A stretch of 64,000 nucleotides of DNA from Umezawaea sp036375055 (GCF_036375055.1 NZ_DASUSQ010000070.1:1-64000), one strand, 5' to 3'. Counted from the first letter of the stretch, positions 37,681 through 46,686 are shown. The notes: a model not told the origin generated them from the letters alone. Translations and numbers: made by a program.

Positions 37681-37703
37681 CGCGAGGGACGAGGCTGAAA
37701 CCG

Positions 37704-40400
37704 GTGCTTGGTGCCAATGGCCCCGCGGGGGGAGTGCACTATGGCGCAGTGGATCGGAATCGCGGTACCTCCTACCGGCTCGACCCCCCGCTGAACGGCA
37801 CGGCGGTGGTCGGCGCGGACACGGGGCCCGGTGGTCTGCTGGACGCGCGCAACGAGGTCGTGCCCTTCCACGGCCGGATCCGCGAACTCGCCGCGCTGGC
37901 CCGCTGGCGCGACGGCAGGGAGCGGATGGCGGCGCTGCTGCTGCACGGCGTGGCCGGGGTCGGGAAGACCAGGCTGGTCAACAAGTTCGTGGTCGAGAGC
38001 CGCGCCGCCGGGTGGACCGTGCTGCTGGCCCGCTACGGCGAGGTGGCCGCCGACCTGCGCCCCGCCACGACCGCCACCCGGCTGCTGGTGGTCGTGGACG
38101 ACGCCGACCGGTGGCCGTGGGCCGACCTGCGGGACCTGCTGCGGGAACCGCGGCAGCGCACGTCCGCCGAGAGCCGGGTGCTGCTGGCGTCGCGGCTCAC
38201 CGGGTGGTGGTGGTCGTCGACCCGGCAGCGCGGCGCGGACCTCGGGCACGTGATGACGGACCTGCCGCTGCTGGACCGGCCGGAGGAGCACGCCGAGCAG
38301 TACGCCCTGGCCGGTGCGCGGTTCGCCGCGACGCTGGGGGTGGAGCGGCCCCCGGCCGCGCTCGGGCACGCCGACAGCACGTTCGACGTGCACCTCGCCG
38401 CGCTCGCGCACGTGCTCGGCGCGGTGCCGGGGTCCGGTCGCTCCGACCTGGTGCGGCACCTGATGAGCCGGGGAGGGGTTCCCGTCGGATCGCCCCGGCT
38501 GACCGAGGACTTCCTGGCTGTCACCCTGCTGGACCACCGGATCGAGGCCGAGGTGTCCGCCACCGGGCTGGCCACCCTGGTGCAGGCCGCCCGGCGGTGG
38601 CCGCACCTGCGCAAGCGCGCCGAGGCCCTGTTCACCGCCGACCCCGAACTCGCCCGCTCGGTGAGCGCGTCCACGCTGCTGGCGCTGGTGGAGATGTCCT
38701 CGATCCCGGTGCTGCGCGCCATCGCGCCGCACGTGTTCGAGGAGCCCCGGCTGACCGGGGACGTGCTGCCCGCGGTGCTGACCCGGCGGCTGGTCGAGCA
38801 CGCCGTCGCCGTCGGCGCGGACCGGTTGGAGCACGCCGAGCTGTACGGGATGCTGGCGGCCAGGGCCGCGCTGGCCTGCCTGCGGGACGAGGCGCTGGTG
38901 GCCTCGCACCGCGAGGTCGCGCTGTACCGGGAGCTGGCCGCCGCCGACCAGGCCGAGCACCGGTCCGCGCTGGCGGAGGCGTTGGGTGACCTGGGACTGC
39001 GGTACGTCGCCGTGCACGAGCCCGCCGAGGCCCTGATCGCCGCGCAGGAGTCGGTGGCGCTGTGCGAGGAGGTCGTGGCGGAGGACCCCGACAGCACGCC
39101 GCAGCTGGCCGCCGCGTTCGAGCAGCTCGCGCAGCGGTGCGCGGCGCTGGGGCTGCGCGAGGACGCCGTGGAGGCCGTCGGCAAGGCCACCGTGCTCTAC
39201 CAGCAGCTCGCGGAGGGCGGTCCGGGGCTGTTCCGGCTCGACTTCGCGAAGGCCGGGTACCAGCTCGCCGTTCGGCTGTTCGACGTGGGACGCACCTCCG
39301 AGGCCGCCCAGGTCGCCGATCGGGCGGTGGCGGCGTGGCGGCTGGTGGCCGAGGCCGATCCGAGGTTCGAGCCGGACTTCGCCCGCGCGCTGGCCCAGAT
39401 GGGCACGGTGCTGCGCAGCAACGACCTGCGGGTCGAGGCCGTGGAGGTGGTCGAGGAGTCGATCGCGGTGCTGCGCAGGCTGGTCGCGGTGAACCCGAGG
39501 GGTTTCGAGTCCGACCTGGCCGTGGCGCTGGTGTCGTGCGGTTCGCTGCTGCTGGAGGCGGGCAGGCGGGACGACGCCGTCCGGCTCGCCGAGGAGGCGG
39601 TGGCCGTCCGCCGCCGGATCGCCCGGTCCGGGCTGCCGGGTGACCGGGCCTCGCTGGCCGGGGCGCTGTGCCACCTGGTGGCGACGTCCGGGCGGTTCGA
39701 GGACCGGCTGGCCGCCGCCGAGGAGGCCGTGCACCTGCTGCGGGACGTCGACGGGCACCGGGTCGACCTCGTGGTGGCGTGGGCGACGCTGGCCGGGGTG
39801 CTGCTGTACGACCGGCGCGACTACGAGGCCCACCGGGCCGTGGACGAGGTCCTGCTCCTGGTCCGGCGGCTGCCCCGGCAGGTGCTGGCCGCGGACGGGC
39901 CCCGGATCACCGGTGCGGTGGTGGTGCTGTCCGACGAGCTGACCGCCGTGCGGCACCACGGGAAGGTCGTGGAGCTGGCCGAGCAGGTGGTGGTGCTGTG
40001 GCGGGAACTGGGTGATCCCGCCGCGCACCTGTTCGCGTCGCACCGGCTGGTGGGGGCGCTGTCACGGGCTCGTCGCGGTGAGGAGGCCCGCGGGGTGGCG
40101 CACGCGGCGGTGGTGCTGTGGCACCTCTACCGGGCTCCGGACGACCTGCGGACCGACATGGGGTACGCGGAGGCGCTGTCGGCGTACGCCGGGCTCTGCG
40201 CCGAGACCGGGGTGGACCTCGAACGGGCGCTGGACGCGGCCCACCAGGCCGTGGTGGTGGCCCGCAGGGCCGACGGGTCGCCGGGCGGGCTGACCCGTGC
40301 GCTCGGGGCGGTCGACCTCGTGCTGGACGCCGCTTCGGCGTCCGCGACCGGTGGCGCTGATCGAGAGCTGTCGGACCGTCCCTCTACCTTCCGCGCGTGA
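37704..40400 (+). CDS. STAND-like NTPase with TPR repeats
   Basis: 898 aa. After about 50 variable residues comes FHGRIRELAALARW, the entry to an AAA16/NB-ARC-like domain, with Walker A HGVAGVGKTR (81-90) and Walker B RLLVVVDDADRW (about 125-136). From residue ~400 to the end the protein is Ala/Leu/Glu-rich helical repeats of TPR type (ALIAAQESVALCEEVVAEDP, RLAEEAVAVRRRIARSGLPG). No HTH, TIR or peptidase domain is visible, so the output is unknown; such proteins often act as signal-gated scaffolds. The start is uncertain among GTGs at 37704, 37734 and 37749. A hairpin follows the stop. Confidence 0.82.
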   Translation: MLGANGPAGGVHYGAVDRNRGTSYRLDPPLNGTAVVGADTGPGGLLDARNEVVPFHGRIRELAALARWRDGRERMAALLLHGVAGVGKTRLVNKFVVESRAAGWTVLLARYGEVAADLRPATTATRLLVVVDDADRWPWADLRDLLREPRQRTSAESRVLLASRLTGWWWSSTRQRGADLGHVMTDLPLLDRPEEHAEQYALAGARFAATLGVERPPAALGHADSTFDVHLAALAHVLGAVPGSGRSDLVRHLMSRGGVPVGSPRLTEDFLAVTLLDHRIEAEVSATGLATLVQAARRWPHLRKRAEALFTADPELARSVSASTLLALVEMSSIPVLRAIAPHVFEEPRLTGDVLPAVLTRRLVEHAVAVGADRLEHAELYGMLAARAALACLRDEALVASHREVALYRELAAADQAEHRSALAEALGDLGLRYVAVHEPAEALIAAQESVALCEEVVAEDPDSTPQLAAAFEQLAQRCAALGLREDAVEAVGKATVLYQQLAEGGPGLFRLDFAKAGYQLAVRLFDVGRTSEAAQVADRAVAAWRLVAEADPRFEPDFARALAQMGTVLRSNDLRVEAVEVVEESIAVLRRLVAVNPRGFESDLAVALVSCGSLLLEAGRRDDAVRLAEEAVAVRRRIARSGLPGDRASLAGALCHLVATSGRFEDRLAAAEEAVHLLRDVDGHRVDLVVAWATLAGVLLYDRRDYEAHRAVDEVLLLVRRLPRQVLAADGPRITGAVVVLSDELTAVRHHGKVVELAEQVVVLWRELGDPAAHLFASHRLVGALSRARRGEEARGVAHAAVVLWHLYRAPDDLRTDMGYAEALSAYAGLCAETGVDLERALDAAHQAVVVARRADGSPGGLTRALGAVDLVLDAASASATGGADRELSDRPSTFRA

Positions 40401-40407
40401 ACCCCGA

Positions 40408-40433
40408 GCGGGGGAGCTGGTTGGCTCCCCCGC
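40408..40433. terminator. Bidirectional terminator, NTPase-TPR / proline dehydrogenase
   Basis: A 10-bp perfect stem (GCGGGGGAGC, 40408-40417, with 40424-40433) and a 6-nt loop lie between two convergent stops at 40400 and 40444. Confidence 0.7.
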
Positions 40434-40443
40434 GGACCCGTGG

Positions 40444-41367
40444 TCAGCCCGTGGTCACCAGCGACCGGAGGAAGAACGCCACGTTCGCCGGGCGCTCCGC
40501 CAGCCTGCGCATGAAGTAGCCGTACCACTCGTCGCCGTACGGGAGGTAGACGCGCATGGTGTTGCCCGCCGCCGCGATCCGCTTCTGCTCCTCCGGGCGG
40601 ATGCCGTAGAGCATCTGGAACTCGTAGCTGTCGAGCGGTCGCGTCCCCGCCAGGTCACCGGCGATGGCGATGAGCCTCGGGTCGTGCGAGGCGACCATCG
40701 GGTAGCCCTCGCCCGCCATGAGCACCTTGAGGCAGCGCACGTAGGACAGGTCCACGTCGGCCTTGTCCTGGAACGCCACCGAGGCGGGCTCCTGGTAGGC
40801 GCCCTTGCACAGGCGCACCCGCGAGCCCGCGTGGGCGAGGTCCCGGCAGTCCTGCTCGGTGCGCTTGAGGTAGGCCTGGAGCACGGCGCCCACCCAGGGG
40901 AAGTCCACGCGCAGTTCGCGCAGGATCCCCAGGGTGGAGTCCGTGGTGGTGTGGTCCTCCATGTCCAGCGTGACGGTCGTGCCGACGGCCGCCGCCGCCT
41001 CGCTGATGCGCCTGGCGTTCTCCAGCGCGATCTTCTCGCCGACCACCGGCAGCGACTGGCCCACGGCGGAGAGCTTGACCGACACCTCGGCCCGGTCCGC
41101 GTGGCCCGCGTCGTCCAACCTGGACAGCAGCTCCAGGTAGGCCGCGACCGTGGCGTCCGCCTGGCCCGCGTCGAGGGTGTCCTCGCCGAGGTGGTCCAGG
41201 GTCACGAAGCGACCGTCGGAGACCAGCGAACCGGTCGCCCTGATCGCCGCGTCCACGTCCTCGCCCGCGATGAAGCGGTCCACGACCGGGCGGGTCAGGG
41301 GCGTGCTCTCCACCAGCCTGCGGGCTCCGGTGGAGCGCGCCGCGGCGAGGAGTGTGGAGCGGAGCAT
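40444..41367 (-). CDS. Proline dehydrogenase
   Basis: 307-aa monofunctional FAD-dependent proline dehydrogenase (PutA/PruB class), oxidising L-proline to pyrroline-5-carboxylate at the membrane. Family blocks include VTLDMEDHTTTDSTL, VRLCKGAYQEP (FAD and substrate contacts), MVASHDPRLI, EFQMLYGIR and the C-terminal YLPYGDEWYGYFMRRLAERP, whose two arginines bind the proline carboxylate. It starts 12 nt after the stop of the P5C dehydrogenase gene and has GAGGGAGA upstream, so the two are an operon. The divergent PucR regulator likely activates it. Confidence 0.96.
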   Translation of the reverse strand: MLRSTLLAAARSTGARRLVESTPLTRPVVDRFIAGEDVDAAIRATGSLVSDGRFVTLDHLGEDTLDAGQADATVAAYLELLSRLDDAGHADRAEVSVKLSAVGQSLPVVGEKIALENARRISEAAAAVGTTVTLDMEDHTTTDSTLGILRELRVDFPWVGAVLQAYLKRTEQDCRDLAHAGSRVRLCKGAYQEPASVAFQDKADVDLSYVRCLKVLMAGEGYPMVASHDPRLIAIAGDLAGTRPLDSYEFQMLYGIRPEEQKRIAAAGNTMRVYLPYGDEWYGYFMRRLAERPANVAFFLRSLVTTG

Positions 41368-41379
41368 GGCGGTTCTCCC

Positions 41380-43005
41380 TCAGCCCTGGTGCGGGTGGCG
41401 GTACGAGGTCGGAGCCACGAAGGTCTCCTTGATGGACCGGGGGCTGACCCAGCGGAGCAGGTTGTGGATCGAGCCCGCCTTGTCGTTCGTGCCGGACGCC
41501 CGGCCGCCGCCGAACGGCTGCTGGCCGACGACCGCGCCGGTCGGCTTGTCGTTGACGTAGAAGTTGCCCGCCGCGAAGCGCAGCTCCCGCTGGGCGTGGG
41601 CGATGGCGCCGCGGTCGCGCGCGATGATGGAGCCGGTGAGGGCGTACGGGGACGCGCTCTCCATCTGCCGCAGCACCTTGTCGTAGTCGGCGTCGTCGTA
41701 GACGTGCACCGCGAGCACCGGGCCGAAGTACTCGGTGGTGAACACCTCGTGCGTCGGGTCGGTGCCGAGCAGGACCGTGGGCTGGACGAAGAAGCCGACG
41801 CCGTCATCGGCCGTGCCGCCCGCGACGACCTCCAGCGAGCTCGTGTCGCGGGCCGCGGCCAGGACGCCGGAGAGCTTGTCGAACGAGCGGCGGTCGATGA
41901 CCGCGCCCATGAAGTTGTCGAAGTCCGTCACGTCGCCGACGGTCAGCGCGGCCACGTCCGCGAGGAACGCGTCCTTCATCCGGGCCCACACCGAGCGCGG
42001 CACGTAGGCGCGCGAGGCGGCGGAGCACTTCTGGCCCTGGTACTCGAACGCGCCGCGGACCAGCGCGGTGCGCAGCACGTCGACGTCGGCCGACGGGTGG
42101 GCGAGCACGAAGTCCTTGCCACCGGTCTCGCCGACGATCCGCGGGTAGCTCCGGTAGTTCGCGATGTTCGCGCCGACCTGGCCCCAGAGGTGCTGGAACG
42201 TCCTGGTGGAGCCGGTGAAGTGGATGCCGGCGAGGTCCGGGGACGCGAGCGCCACGTCGGACACGGCGATGCCGTCGCCGGGCAGGAGGTTGATGACGCC
42301 CGGCGGCAGGCCAGCCTCTTCGAGCAGGCGCATGGTGAGCTGCGCGGCGAAGTTCTGCGTCGGGGACGGCTTCCACAGCACCACGTTGCCCATCAGCGCG
42401 GGCGCGGTGGGCAGGTTGGCCGCGATGGCGGTGAAGTTGAACGGTGTGATCGCGTAGACGAAGCCCTCGAGCGGCCGGTGGTCGGTGCGGTTCCACACAC
42501 CGGCGGAGCTGGTGGGCTGCTCGGCCAGCAGGGTGCGGCCGAAGGCGACGTTGTAGCGCCAGAAGTCGGCCAGCTCGCAGGCGGCGTCGATCTCGGCCTG
42601 GATGGCGGTCTTCGACTGGCCGAGCATGGTGGCGGCGTTGATCGTCGAACGCCACGGGCCGACGAGCAGGTCGGCCGCGCGCAGCAGGATCGCGGCGCGG
42701 TCGTCGTAGGACAGCGCCTGCCACGCGGGGGCGGCGGCGCGGGCCGCGGCGATGGCGGCCTCGGTGTCCTGGTGCGTCGCGCTGGTGAAGGTGCCGAGCA
42801 CGGCGCGGTGGTTGTGCGGCTGCACGACGTCGAACCTCGGGCCGCCTCCCGCCCGCTGCTCGCCGCCGATGGTCAGGGTTCCCTCGAGCGGCTCCTTGAC
42901 CAGCTCGACGAGCTTCGCCTGCAGTTCGGCGCGCTCCGGCGAACCGGGGGCGTACTGCAGGACCGGCTCGTTCACCGGCGACGGAACCCTGGTCACAGCG
43001 TCCAC
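41380..43005 (-). CDS. pruA: L-glutamate gamma-semialdehyde (P5C) dehydrogenase
   Basis: 541-aa NAD-dependent aldehyde dehydrogenase that completes proline breakdown to glutamate. The catalytic Glu is in IVGETGGKDF and the catalytic Cys in YQGQKCSAASRAYVP. The C-terminal block QQPFGGGRASGTNDKAGS is diagnostic of this enzyme. GTG 43005 has GGAGGAG seven nt upstream and begins with the family sequence DAVTRVPSPVNEP; the frame is open five codons further. It is the first gene of the operon with proline dehydrogenase, and is divergent from the PucR regulator across about 110 nt. Confidence 0.96.
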   Translation of the reverse strand: MDAVTRVPSPVNEPVLQYAPGSPERAELQAKLVELVKEPLEGTLTIGGEQRAGGGPRFDVVQPHNHRAVLGTFTSATHQDTEAAIAAARAAAPAWQALSYDDRAAILLRAADLLVGPWRSTINAATMLGQSKTAIQAEIDAACELADFWRYNVAFGRTLLAEQPTSSAGVWNRTDHRPLEGFVYAITPFNFTAIAANLPTAPALMGNVVLWKPSPTQNFAAQLTMRLLEEAGLPPGVINLLPGDGIAVSDVALASPDLAGIHFTGSTRTFQHLWGQVGANIANYRSYPRIVGETGGKDFVLAHPSADVDVLRTALVRGAFEYQGQKCSAASRAYVPRSVWARMKDAFLADVAALTVGDVTDFDNFMGAVIDRRSFDKLSGVLAAARDTSSLEVVAGGTADDGVGFFVQPTVLLGTDPTHEVFTTEYFGPVLAVHVYDDADYDKVLRQMESASPYALTGSIIARDRGAIAHAQRELRFAAGNFYVNDKPTGAVVGQQPFGGGRASGTNDKAGSIHNLLRWVSPRSIKETFVAPTSYRHPHQG

Positions 43006-43117
43006 GAGCAGCTCCTCCACAACAGCGGGTGTCCCCTACAACGGTAGGACTCGGAGACCACCCGACCTTTGTACGACTGGCTAATATCGGGGTACCCATT
43101 TGGCTGAACGGACAAAG

Positions 43118-44641
43118 ATGAGCCTCCAGGACGTGCTGATCGCGCTCGGTGACCCGCTGGTGGAACTCCAGGTCGCGCCCCGCGGGCTCGACGTGGACGT
43201 GCTGGACGTCGTGATCCTCGACCCGGACGACGTCCCGGACGTCCGGCCGGGCGACCTGGCGCTGGTCATCGGCGTGCGGGGCCGGGCGGCCGTGCCGCTG
43301 GTCCGCTCCGCGCGCCGGGCCGCCGCGGTGGTGGTGAAGTCCGACGGGGCGCTGTCGCCGCTGCTGCGGCAGGCCGCGCTGGACGCGGGGGTGGCGCTGG
43401 TCGCGGTCCGCCCCGAGGTCCGGTGGGAGCACCTGGAGTCGCTGGTCAGGGGCGTGCTGGTCAGCCCGTCGACCAACGGCGAGGTGCTCGGCGACCTGTT
43501 CGCGCTGGCCCAGACGATCGCCGCGCTGACCGGCGGGATCGTCAGCATCGAGGACACCTCCAGCCGGGTGCTCGCGTACTCGCGGTCCAGCGACGAGGTC
43601 GACGAGCTGCGCAGGCTGTCGATCCTGGGCAGGCAGGGCCCCGAGCCGTACCTGAAGATGCTCCGGGACTGGGGCGTCTACCAGCTGCTCCGGTCCGGCG
43701 AGGACGTCGTGCGCATCGACGAGCGCCCCGAACTCGGCATCCGGCGGCGCATCGCGATCGGCATCCACGCCGGGCCCACCCCGCTGGGCACGATCTGGGT
43801 CCAGGAGGGTGACGCGCCGCTGACCGAGCAGGCCGAACGGGCGCTGCTCGGCGCCGCCCGCGTGACCGCCCTGCACCTGGTCCAGCGGCGCAACGAGCCG
43901 ACGGCGGCGTTCCGCGAGAACCTCCTCGCGTCGCTGCTGGACGGCCGGATGGACGCCGAGTCCGTGGCGGGCCAGATCGGCGCCGACCCCGGCAAGCCTG
44001 CCGCCGTGGTGGTGTTCGCCTCGCGGGACGAGTCCGCCGACCGGACCGAGGCCGAGTTGCGCCGCAACGAGCTGACCGGCCTGATCTCCGTGCACGCGGC
44101 GGCCTACCGGCGCAGCGCGCTCGTCACGCAGGCGGGCGCGCGCACCTACGTGCTGCTGCCCGACCTGCCGCCGGGGGCGCAGCTCCTCGCCCTGACCAGG
44201 GAGATCGTGGCCGCCGCGCACCAGCACGTCGGTCTCGGCGTCCGCGCCGCCGTCGGCTCCGCGGTGCCCACCCTGGACGAGGCGCGCGTGTCGCGGCAGG
44301 AGGCGGACCGCGTGCTCGACGCGATGGGGCGCGACCTGGACGTCGACGTGGCCACCCTGGACGACGTCCGGTCGCGCGTGCTCGTCAGCGAGACCCTCGC
44401 CCTGCTCGCCGAGCACCCCCGCATCCGCGACCCCAGACTGGCGAAGCTCGACGGCGACCTCGCGAGGTCCGTGCTCGCCTACCTCGACGCCTTCGGCGAC
44501 GTCCGGTCGGCGGCGAAGCTCCTCCACGTCCATCCGAACACGCTCCGTTACCGCGTTCGGCGGGCGGCCGAGGTCTCCGGAATCGATCTGGACGACCCGT
44601 TGCAGCGCCTGTTCGCCCAACTGCAACTGAGGTTGGGCTGA
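43118..44641 (+). CDS. PucR-family activator, probably of proline catabolism
   Basis: 507 aa. An N-terminal purine-catabolism-like domain precedes a GGDEF-like helical middle (LVSPSTNGEVLGDLFALAQT), and the C-terminus is the PucR HTH_30 domain (RSAAKLLHVHPNTLRYRVRR, then AEVSGIDLDDPLQRL). Regulators of this type adjacent to proline genes (PruR/PutR of actinobacteria) activate them in response to proline. The divergent layout with pruA supports that role by inference. ATG 43118 was chosen; an in-frame TTG at 43100 with GGGG upstream is possible. A TAATAT sequence in the intergenic region is a candidate -10 box. Confidence 0.9.
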   Translation: MSLQDVLIALGDPLVELQVAPRGLDVDVLDVVILDPDDVPDVRPGDLALVIGVRGRAAVPLVRSARRAAAVVVKSDGALSPLLRQAALDAGVALVAVRPEVRWEHLESLVRGVLVSPSTNGEVLGDLFALAQTIAALTGGIVSIEDTSSRVLAYSRSSDEVDELRRLSILGRQGPEPYLKMLRDWGVYQLLRSGEDVVRIDERPELGIRRRIAIGIHAGPTPLGTIWVQEGDAPLTEQAERALLGAARVTALHLVQRRNEPTAAFRENLLASLLDGRMDAESVAGQIGADPGKPAAVVVFASRDESADRTEAELRRNELTGLISVHAAAYRRSALVTQAGARTYVLLPDLPPGAQLLALTREIVAAAHQHVGLGVRAAVGSAVPTLDEARVSRQEADRVLDAMGRDLDVDVATLDDVRSRVLVSETLALLAEHPRIRDPRLAKLDGDLARSVLAYLDAFGDVRSAAKLLHVHPNTLRYRVRRAAEVSGIDLDDPLQRLFAQLQLRLG

Positions 44642-44679
44642 GGTTCCCAACTGCTTTACCCGATTCGGACAACTCACCT

Positions 44680-44695
44680 CTACTCTGCGGAGTAG
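44680..44695. promoter_or_regulatory. Palindrome upstream of the fatty acid desaturase
   Basis: CTACTCTGCGGAGTAG is a 16-nt near-perfect palindrome ending 26 nt before the desaturase start. It resembles the CTAC...GTAG site upstream of the acyl reductase at 25684. A TetR-type lipid regulator is a plausible binder. Confidence 0.5.
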
Positions 44696-44721
44696 GGGAA
44701 CATCGAAAGGAAACCGGGCTG

Positions 44722-45765
44722 TTGACCGTCGACGCGGCAGGCAAGCGGGGCAGCGACTTCGCTGAGCTATCCCGGACCATCAAGCAGGCGGGTCTCCTCG
44801 ACCGCAGGATCGGGTACTACACCTTCCGGCTGGCGGGCAACGCGCTGGCGCTCGCGCTCGCCGTGACCGCCTTCGTGCTGGTCGGCAACTCGTGGTGGCA
44901 ACTGGCCGTGGCGGTCGTCATGGGTGTGGTGTTCACCCAACTGGCCTTCACGGGCCACGACGCGGGCCACCGCCAGATCTTCCAGAGCAAGAAGGGCAAC
45001 GACCTGGTCGGCCTGGTGCACGGCAACCTGCTCACCGGACTCAGCTACGGCTGGTGGATCGGCAAGCACAACCGCCACCACGCGAACCCGAACCACATCG
45101 ACGAGGATCCGGACGTCGACATCTCGGTGCTCGCCTTCACCTCCGAGCAGTCGCTGACGAAGAAGGGGATCTTCCGCTTCATCACGAAGCACCAGGCGAT
45201 CTTCTTCTTCCCGCTGCTCCTGCTCGAAGGTTTCAGCCTGCACGTCATCAGCGTGAACGCGATGGTGCGCCGCCAGGTCAAGGGCTGGGTCCTGGAGGCC
45301 TCGCTGCTGGCCGTGCACATCGTCGGCTACCTCGTCGCCGTGTTCCTGGTCATGTCACCGCTCAAGGGCGTCCTCTTCATCCTCGTCCACCAGGCGATCT
45401 TCGGCCTGTACATGGGCGTCTCCTTCGCGCCGAACCACAAGGGCATGCCCGTCCTCACCGACGAGCACCAGTTCGACTTCCTGCGCAAGCAGGTGCTGAC
45501 CTCCCGCAACGTCAACGGCAACTGGTTCACCGACCTGGCGCTGGGCGGCCTGAACTACCAGATCGAGCACCACCTGTTCCCGAGCATGCCGCGCCCGAAC
45601 CTGCGCCGGGCGCAGGCCCTGGTGCACGACTTCTGCGAACAGCACTCCATCTCCTACGCCAAGTGCGGCCTGTTCAGGTCGTACGGCTACGTGCTCCAGC
45701 ACCTGCACGAGGCGGGCGCGCCGCTGCGCGGTGCAGCCAAGCTCGCTCGAGCAGCGTCCAGGTAG
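44722..45765 (+). CDS. Membrane fatty acid / acyl-CoA desaturase
   Basis: 347-aa di-iron membrane desaturase. The three histidine boxes are intact: HDAGH (about 79-83), HNRHH (about 114-118) and QIEHH (about 286-290). QIEHH with Gln first is typical of front-end and DesA3-like enzymes. Four hydrophobic segments surround the boxes. It would insert a cis double bond in membrane acyl chains using electrons from a reductase not found here. The TTG start has AAGGAAA about 10 nt upstream. The 3' end overlaps the convergent YidC-like gene by 92 nt. Confidence 0.92.
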   Translation: MTVDAAGKRGSDFAELSRTIKQAGLLDRRIGYYTFRLAGNALALALAVTAFVLVGNSWWQLAVAVVMGVVFTQLAFTGHDAGHRQIFQSKKGNDLVGLVHGNLLTGLSYGWWIGKHNRHHANPNHIDEDPDVDISVLAFTSEQSLTKKGIFRFITKHQAIFFFPLLLLEGFSLHVISVNAMVRRQVKGWVLEASLLAVHIVGYLVAVFLVMSPLKGVLFILVHQAIFGLYMGVSFAPNHKGMPVLTDEHQFDFLRKQVLTSRNVNGNWFTDLALGGLNYQIEHHLFPSMPRPNLRRAQALVHDFCEQHSISYAKCGLFRSYGYVLQHLHEAGAPLRGAAKLARAASR

Positions 45766-46342
45766 TCGTGGTCAGCAGGTAGATCCCGGCGGCCAACGGC
45801 AGCACGGCCGCCACCAGGACGGTGCCGAACGGCAGGTACCGCAGGACCCGCGTCAACGGGGTCCGCGGTACCCCGTTCCGCTCCGCCAGCGCCGCTGACC
45901 AGCGAACGGTGCCGAAGGCGACCAGAGCCAGCGCGGCGAACAGCCCGGCGAACACGGGCGTGTGCCCGAACCCGCCCAGCCACCCCGTCGCGAGCGGCGC
46001 GCCGAGGAGCGTGGAGTCGAGCAGCGGGCTCGGGGTGGTGACGAGCCGGTACACGACCATGAAGAACGGGATCTGCGCGAACATCGGCAGGAACCCGGCG
46101 AACAGCGACGTCCCGGAGTCCCGGTAGAGCTTCATCGTGGCTTCCTGGAGCTTCACGACGTCCTTGCCGTGCTTCTCCTGGAGCTCGCGCACCCGCGGTG
46201 CGAGGGCGGTCTTGGCCTTCTCGGCGCGCACGGCGGCCCGCGTGAGCGGGTGCATCAGGAGCCGGACGAAGGCGGTGAACAGGACGATGGCGGCAGCGGG
46301 CGTGACGAGCCCGGCCAGGGCAGAGCCCAGCGCGTGGAACAA
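45674..46342 (-). CDS. YidC/Oxa1-type membrane insertase (accessory copy)
   Basis: 222 aa. The Oxa1 core is clear: AAAIVLFTAFVRLLMHPL, the coiled cytoplasmic loop VRELQEKHGKDVVKLQEATM, then LFAGFLPMFAQIPFFMVVYR and three more hydrophobic segments. The short length, absence of the large periplasmic domain, and lack of rnpA/rpmH/jag neighbours mark it as a second copy, not the oriC-linked yidC. Start is uncertain: TTG 46342 has GGAG nine nt upstream, whereas TTG 46351 abuts it. DUF6412 lies upstream in the same direction, an association recurrent in actinobacteria. It overlaps the desaturase gene antisense by 92 nt. Confidence 0.87.
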   Translation of the reverse strand: MFHALGSALAGLVTPAAAIVLFTAFVRLLMHPLTRAAVRAEKAKTALAPRVRELQEKHGKDVVKLQEATMKLYRDSGTSLFAGFLPMFAQIPFFMVVYRLVTTPSPLLDSTLLGAPLATGWLGGFGHTPVFAGLFAALALVAFGTVRWSAALAERNGVPRTPLTRVLRYLPFGTVLVAAVLPLAAGIYLLTTTTWTLLERAWLHRAAARPPRAGAGARSRTT

Positions 46343-46381
46343 GGTGGACAACTCCGTCGAATCGAGCGGGAAGAACCGGAC

Positions 46382-46669
46382 CTAGGCGGGGGAGAAGCCA
46401 AGTCCGGGCGCTCGGGGACGGGGACGACCCGCGGCATCGGGGTCTCGCAGGCGGAGGAAGGCCGTGCGTTGGGCCTTCTCGCGCAACGACAGGGAACGGG
46501 TCCACGCCGGGGCGGTCCGCGGGACGACGGGACCGGCCACCAGCAGCAGCACGACGGCCAGCGCGGTGATCGCGGCGAGCAGTTCGGCAGGCTGGTGGAA
46601 CAGGGTGGCCGCGTACAGGGCCGGGAACAGCACGACGAGCAGCGACCGCAACCGCCGCCACTCCGTCAT
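46382..46669 (-). CDS. DUF6412-type small membrane protein
   Basis: 95 aa: MTEWRRLRSL, two adjacent hydrophobic segments (LLVVLFPALYAATLF and LLAAITALAVVLLLVAGPVV), then a basic tail with LSLREKAQRTAFLRLRDPDA. The pattern fits the small actinobacterial DUF6412 family, which often precedes a short YidC-like gene as here. Function unknown; a helper of the insertase is a guess from context. The ATG start is at 46669. Confidence 0.78.
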   Translation of the reverse strand: MTEWRRLRSLLVVLFPALYAATLFHQPAELLAAITALAVVLLLVAGPVVPRTAPAWTRSLSLREKAQRTAFLRLRDPDAAGRPRPRAPGLGFSPA

Positions 46670-46686
46670 GGCGCCACTGTACCCAC

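Noticed and set aside
41380..43005. The third aldehyde dehydrogenase-like gene as part of the duplicated module
   Set aside because: It is a clear P5C dehydrogenase with proline dehydrogenase downstream, and is unrelated to the 48-55 kb modules beyond the superfamily.
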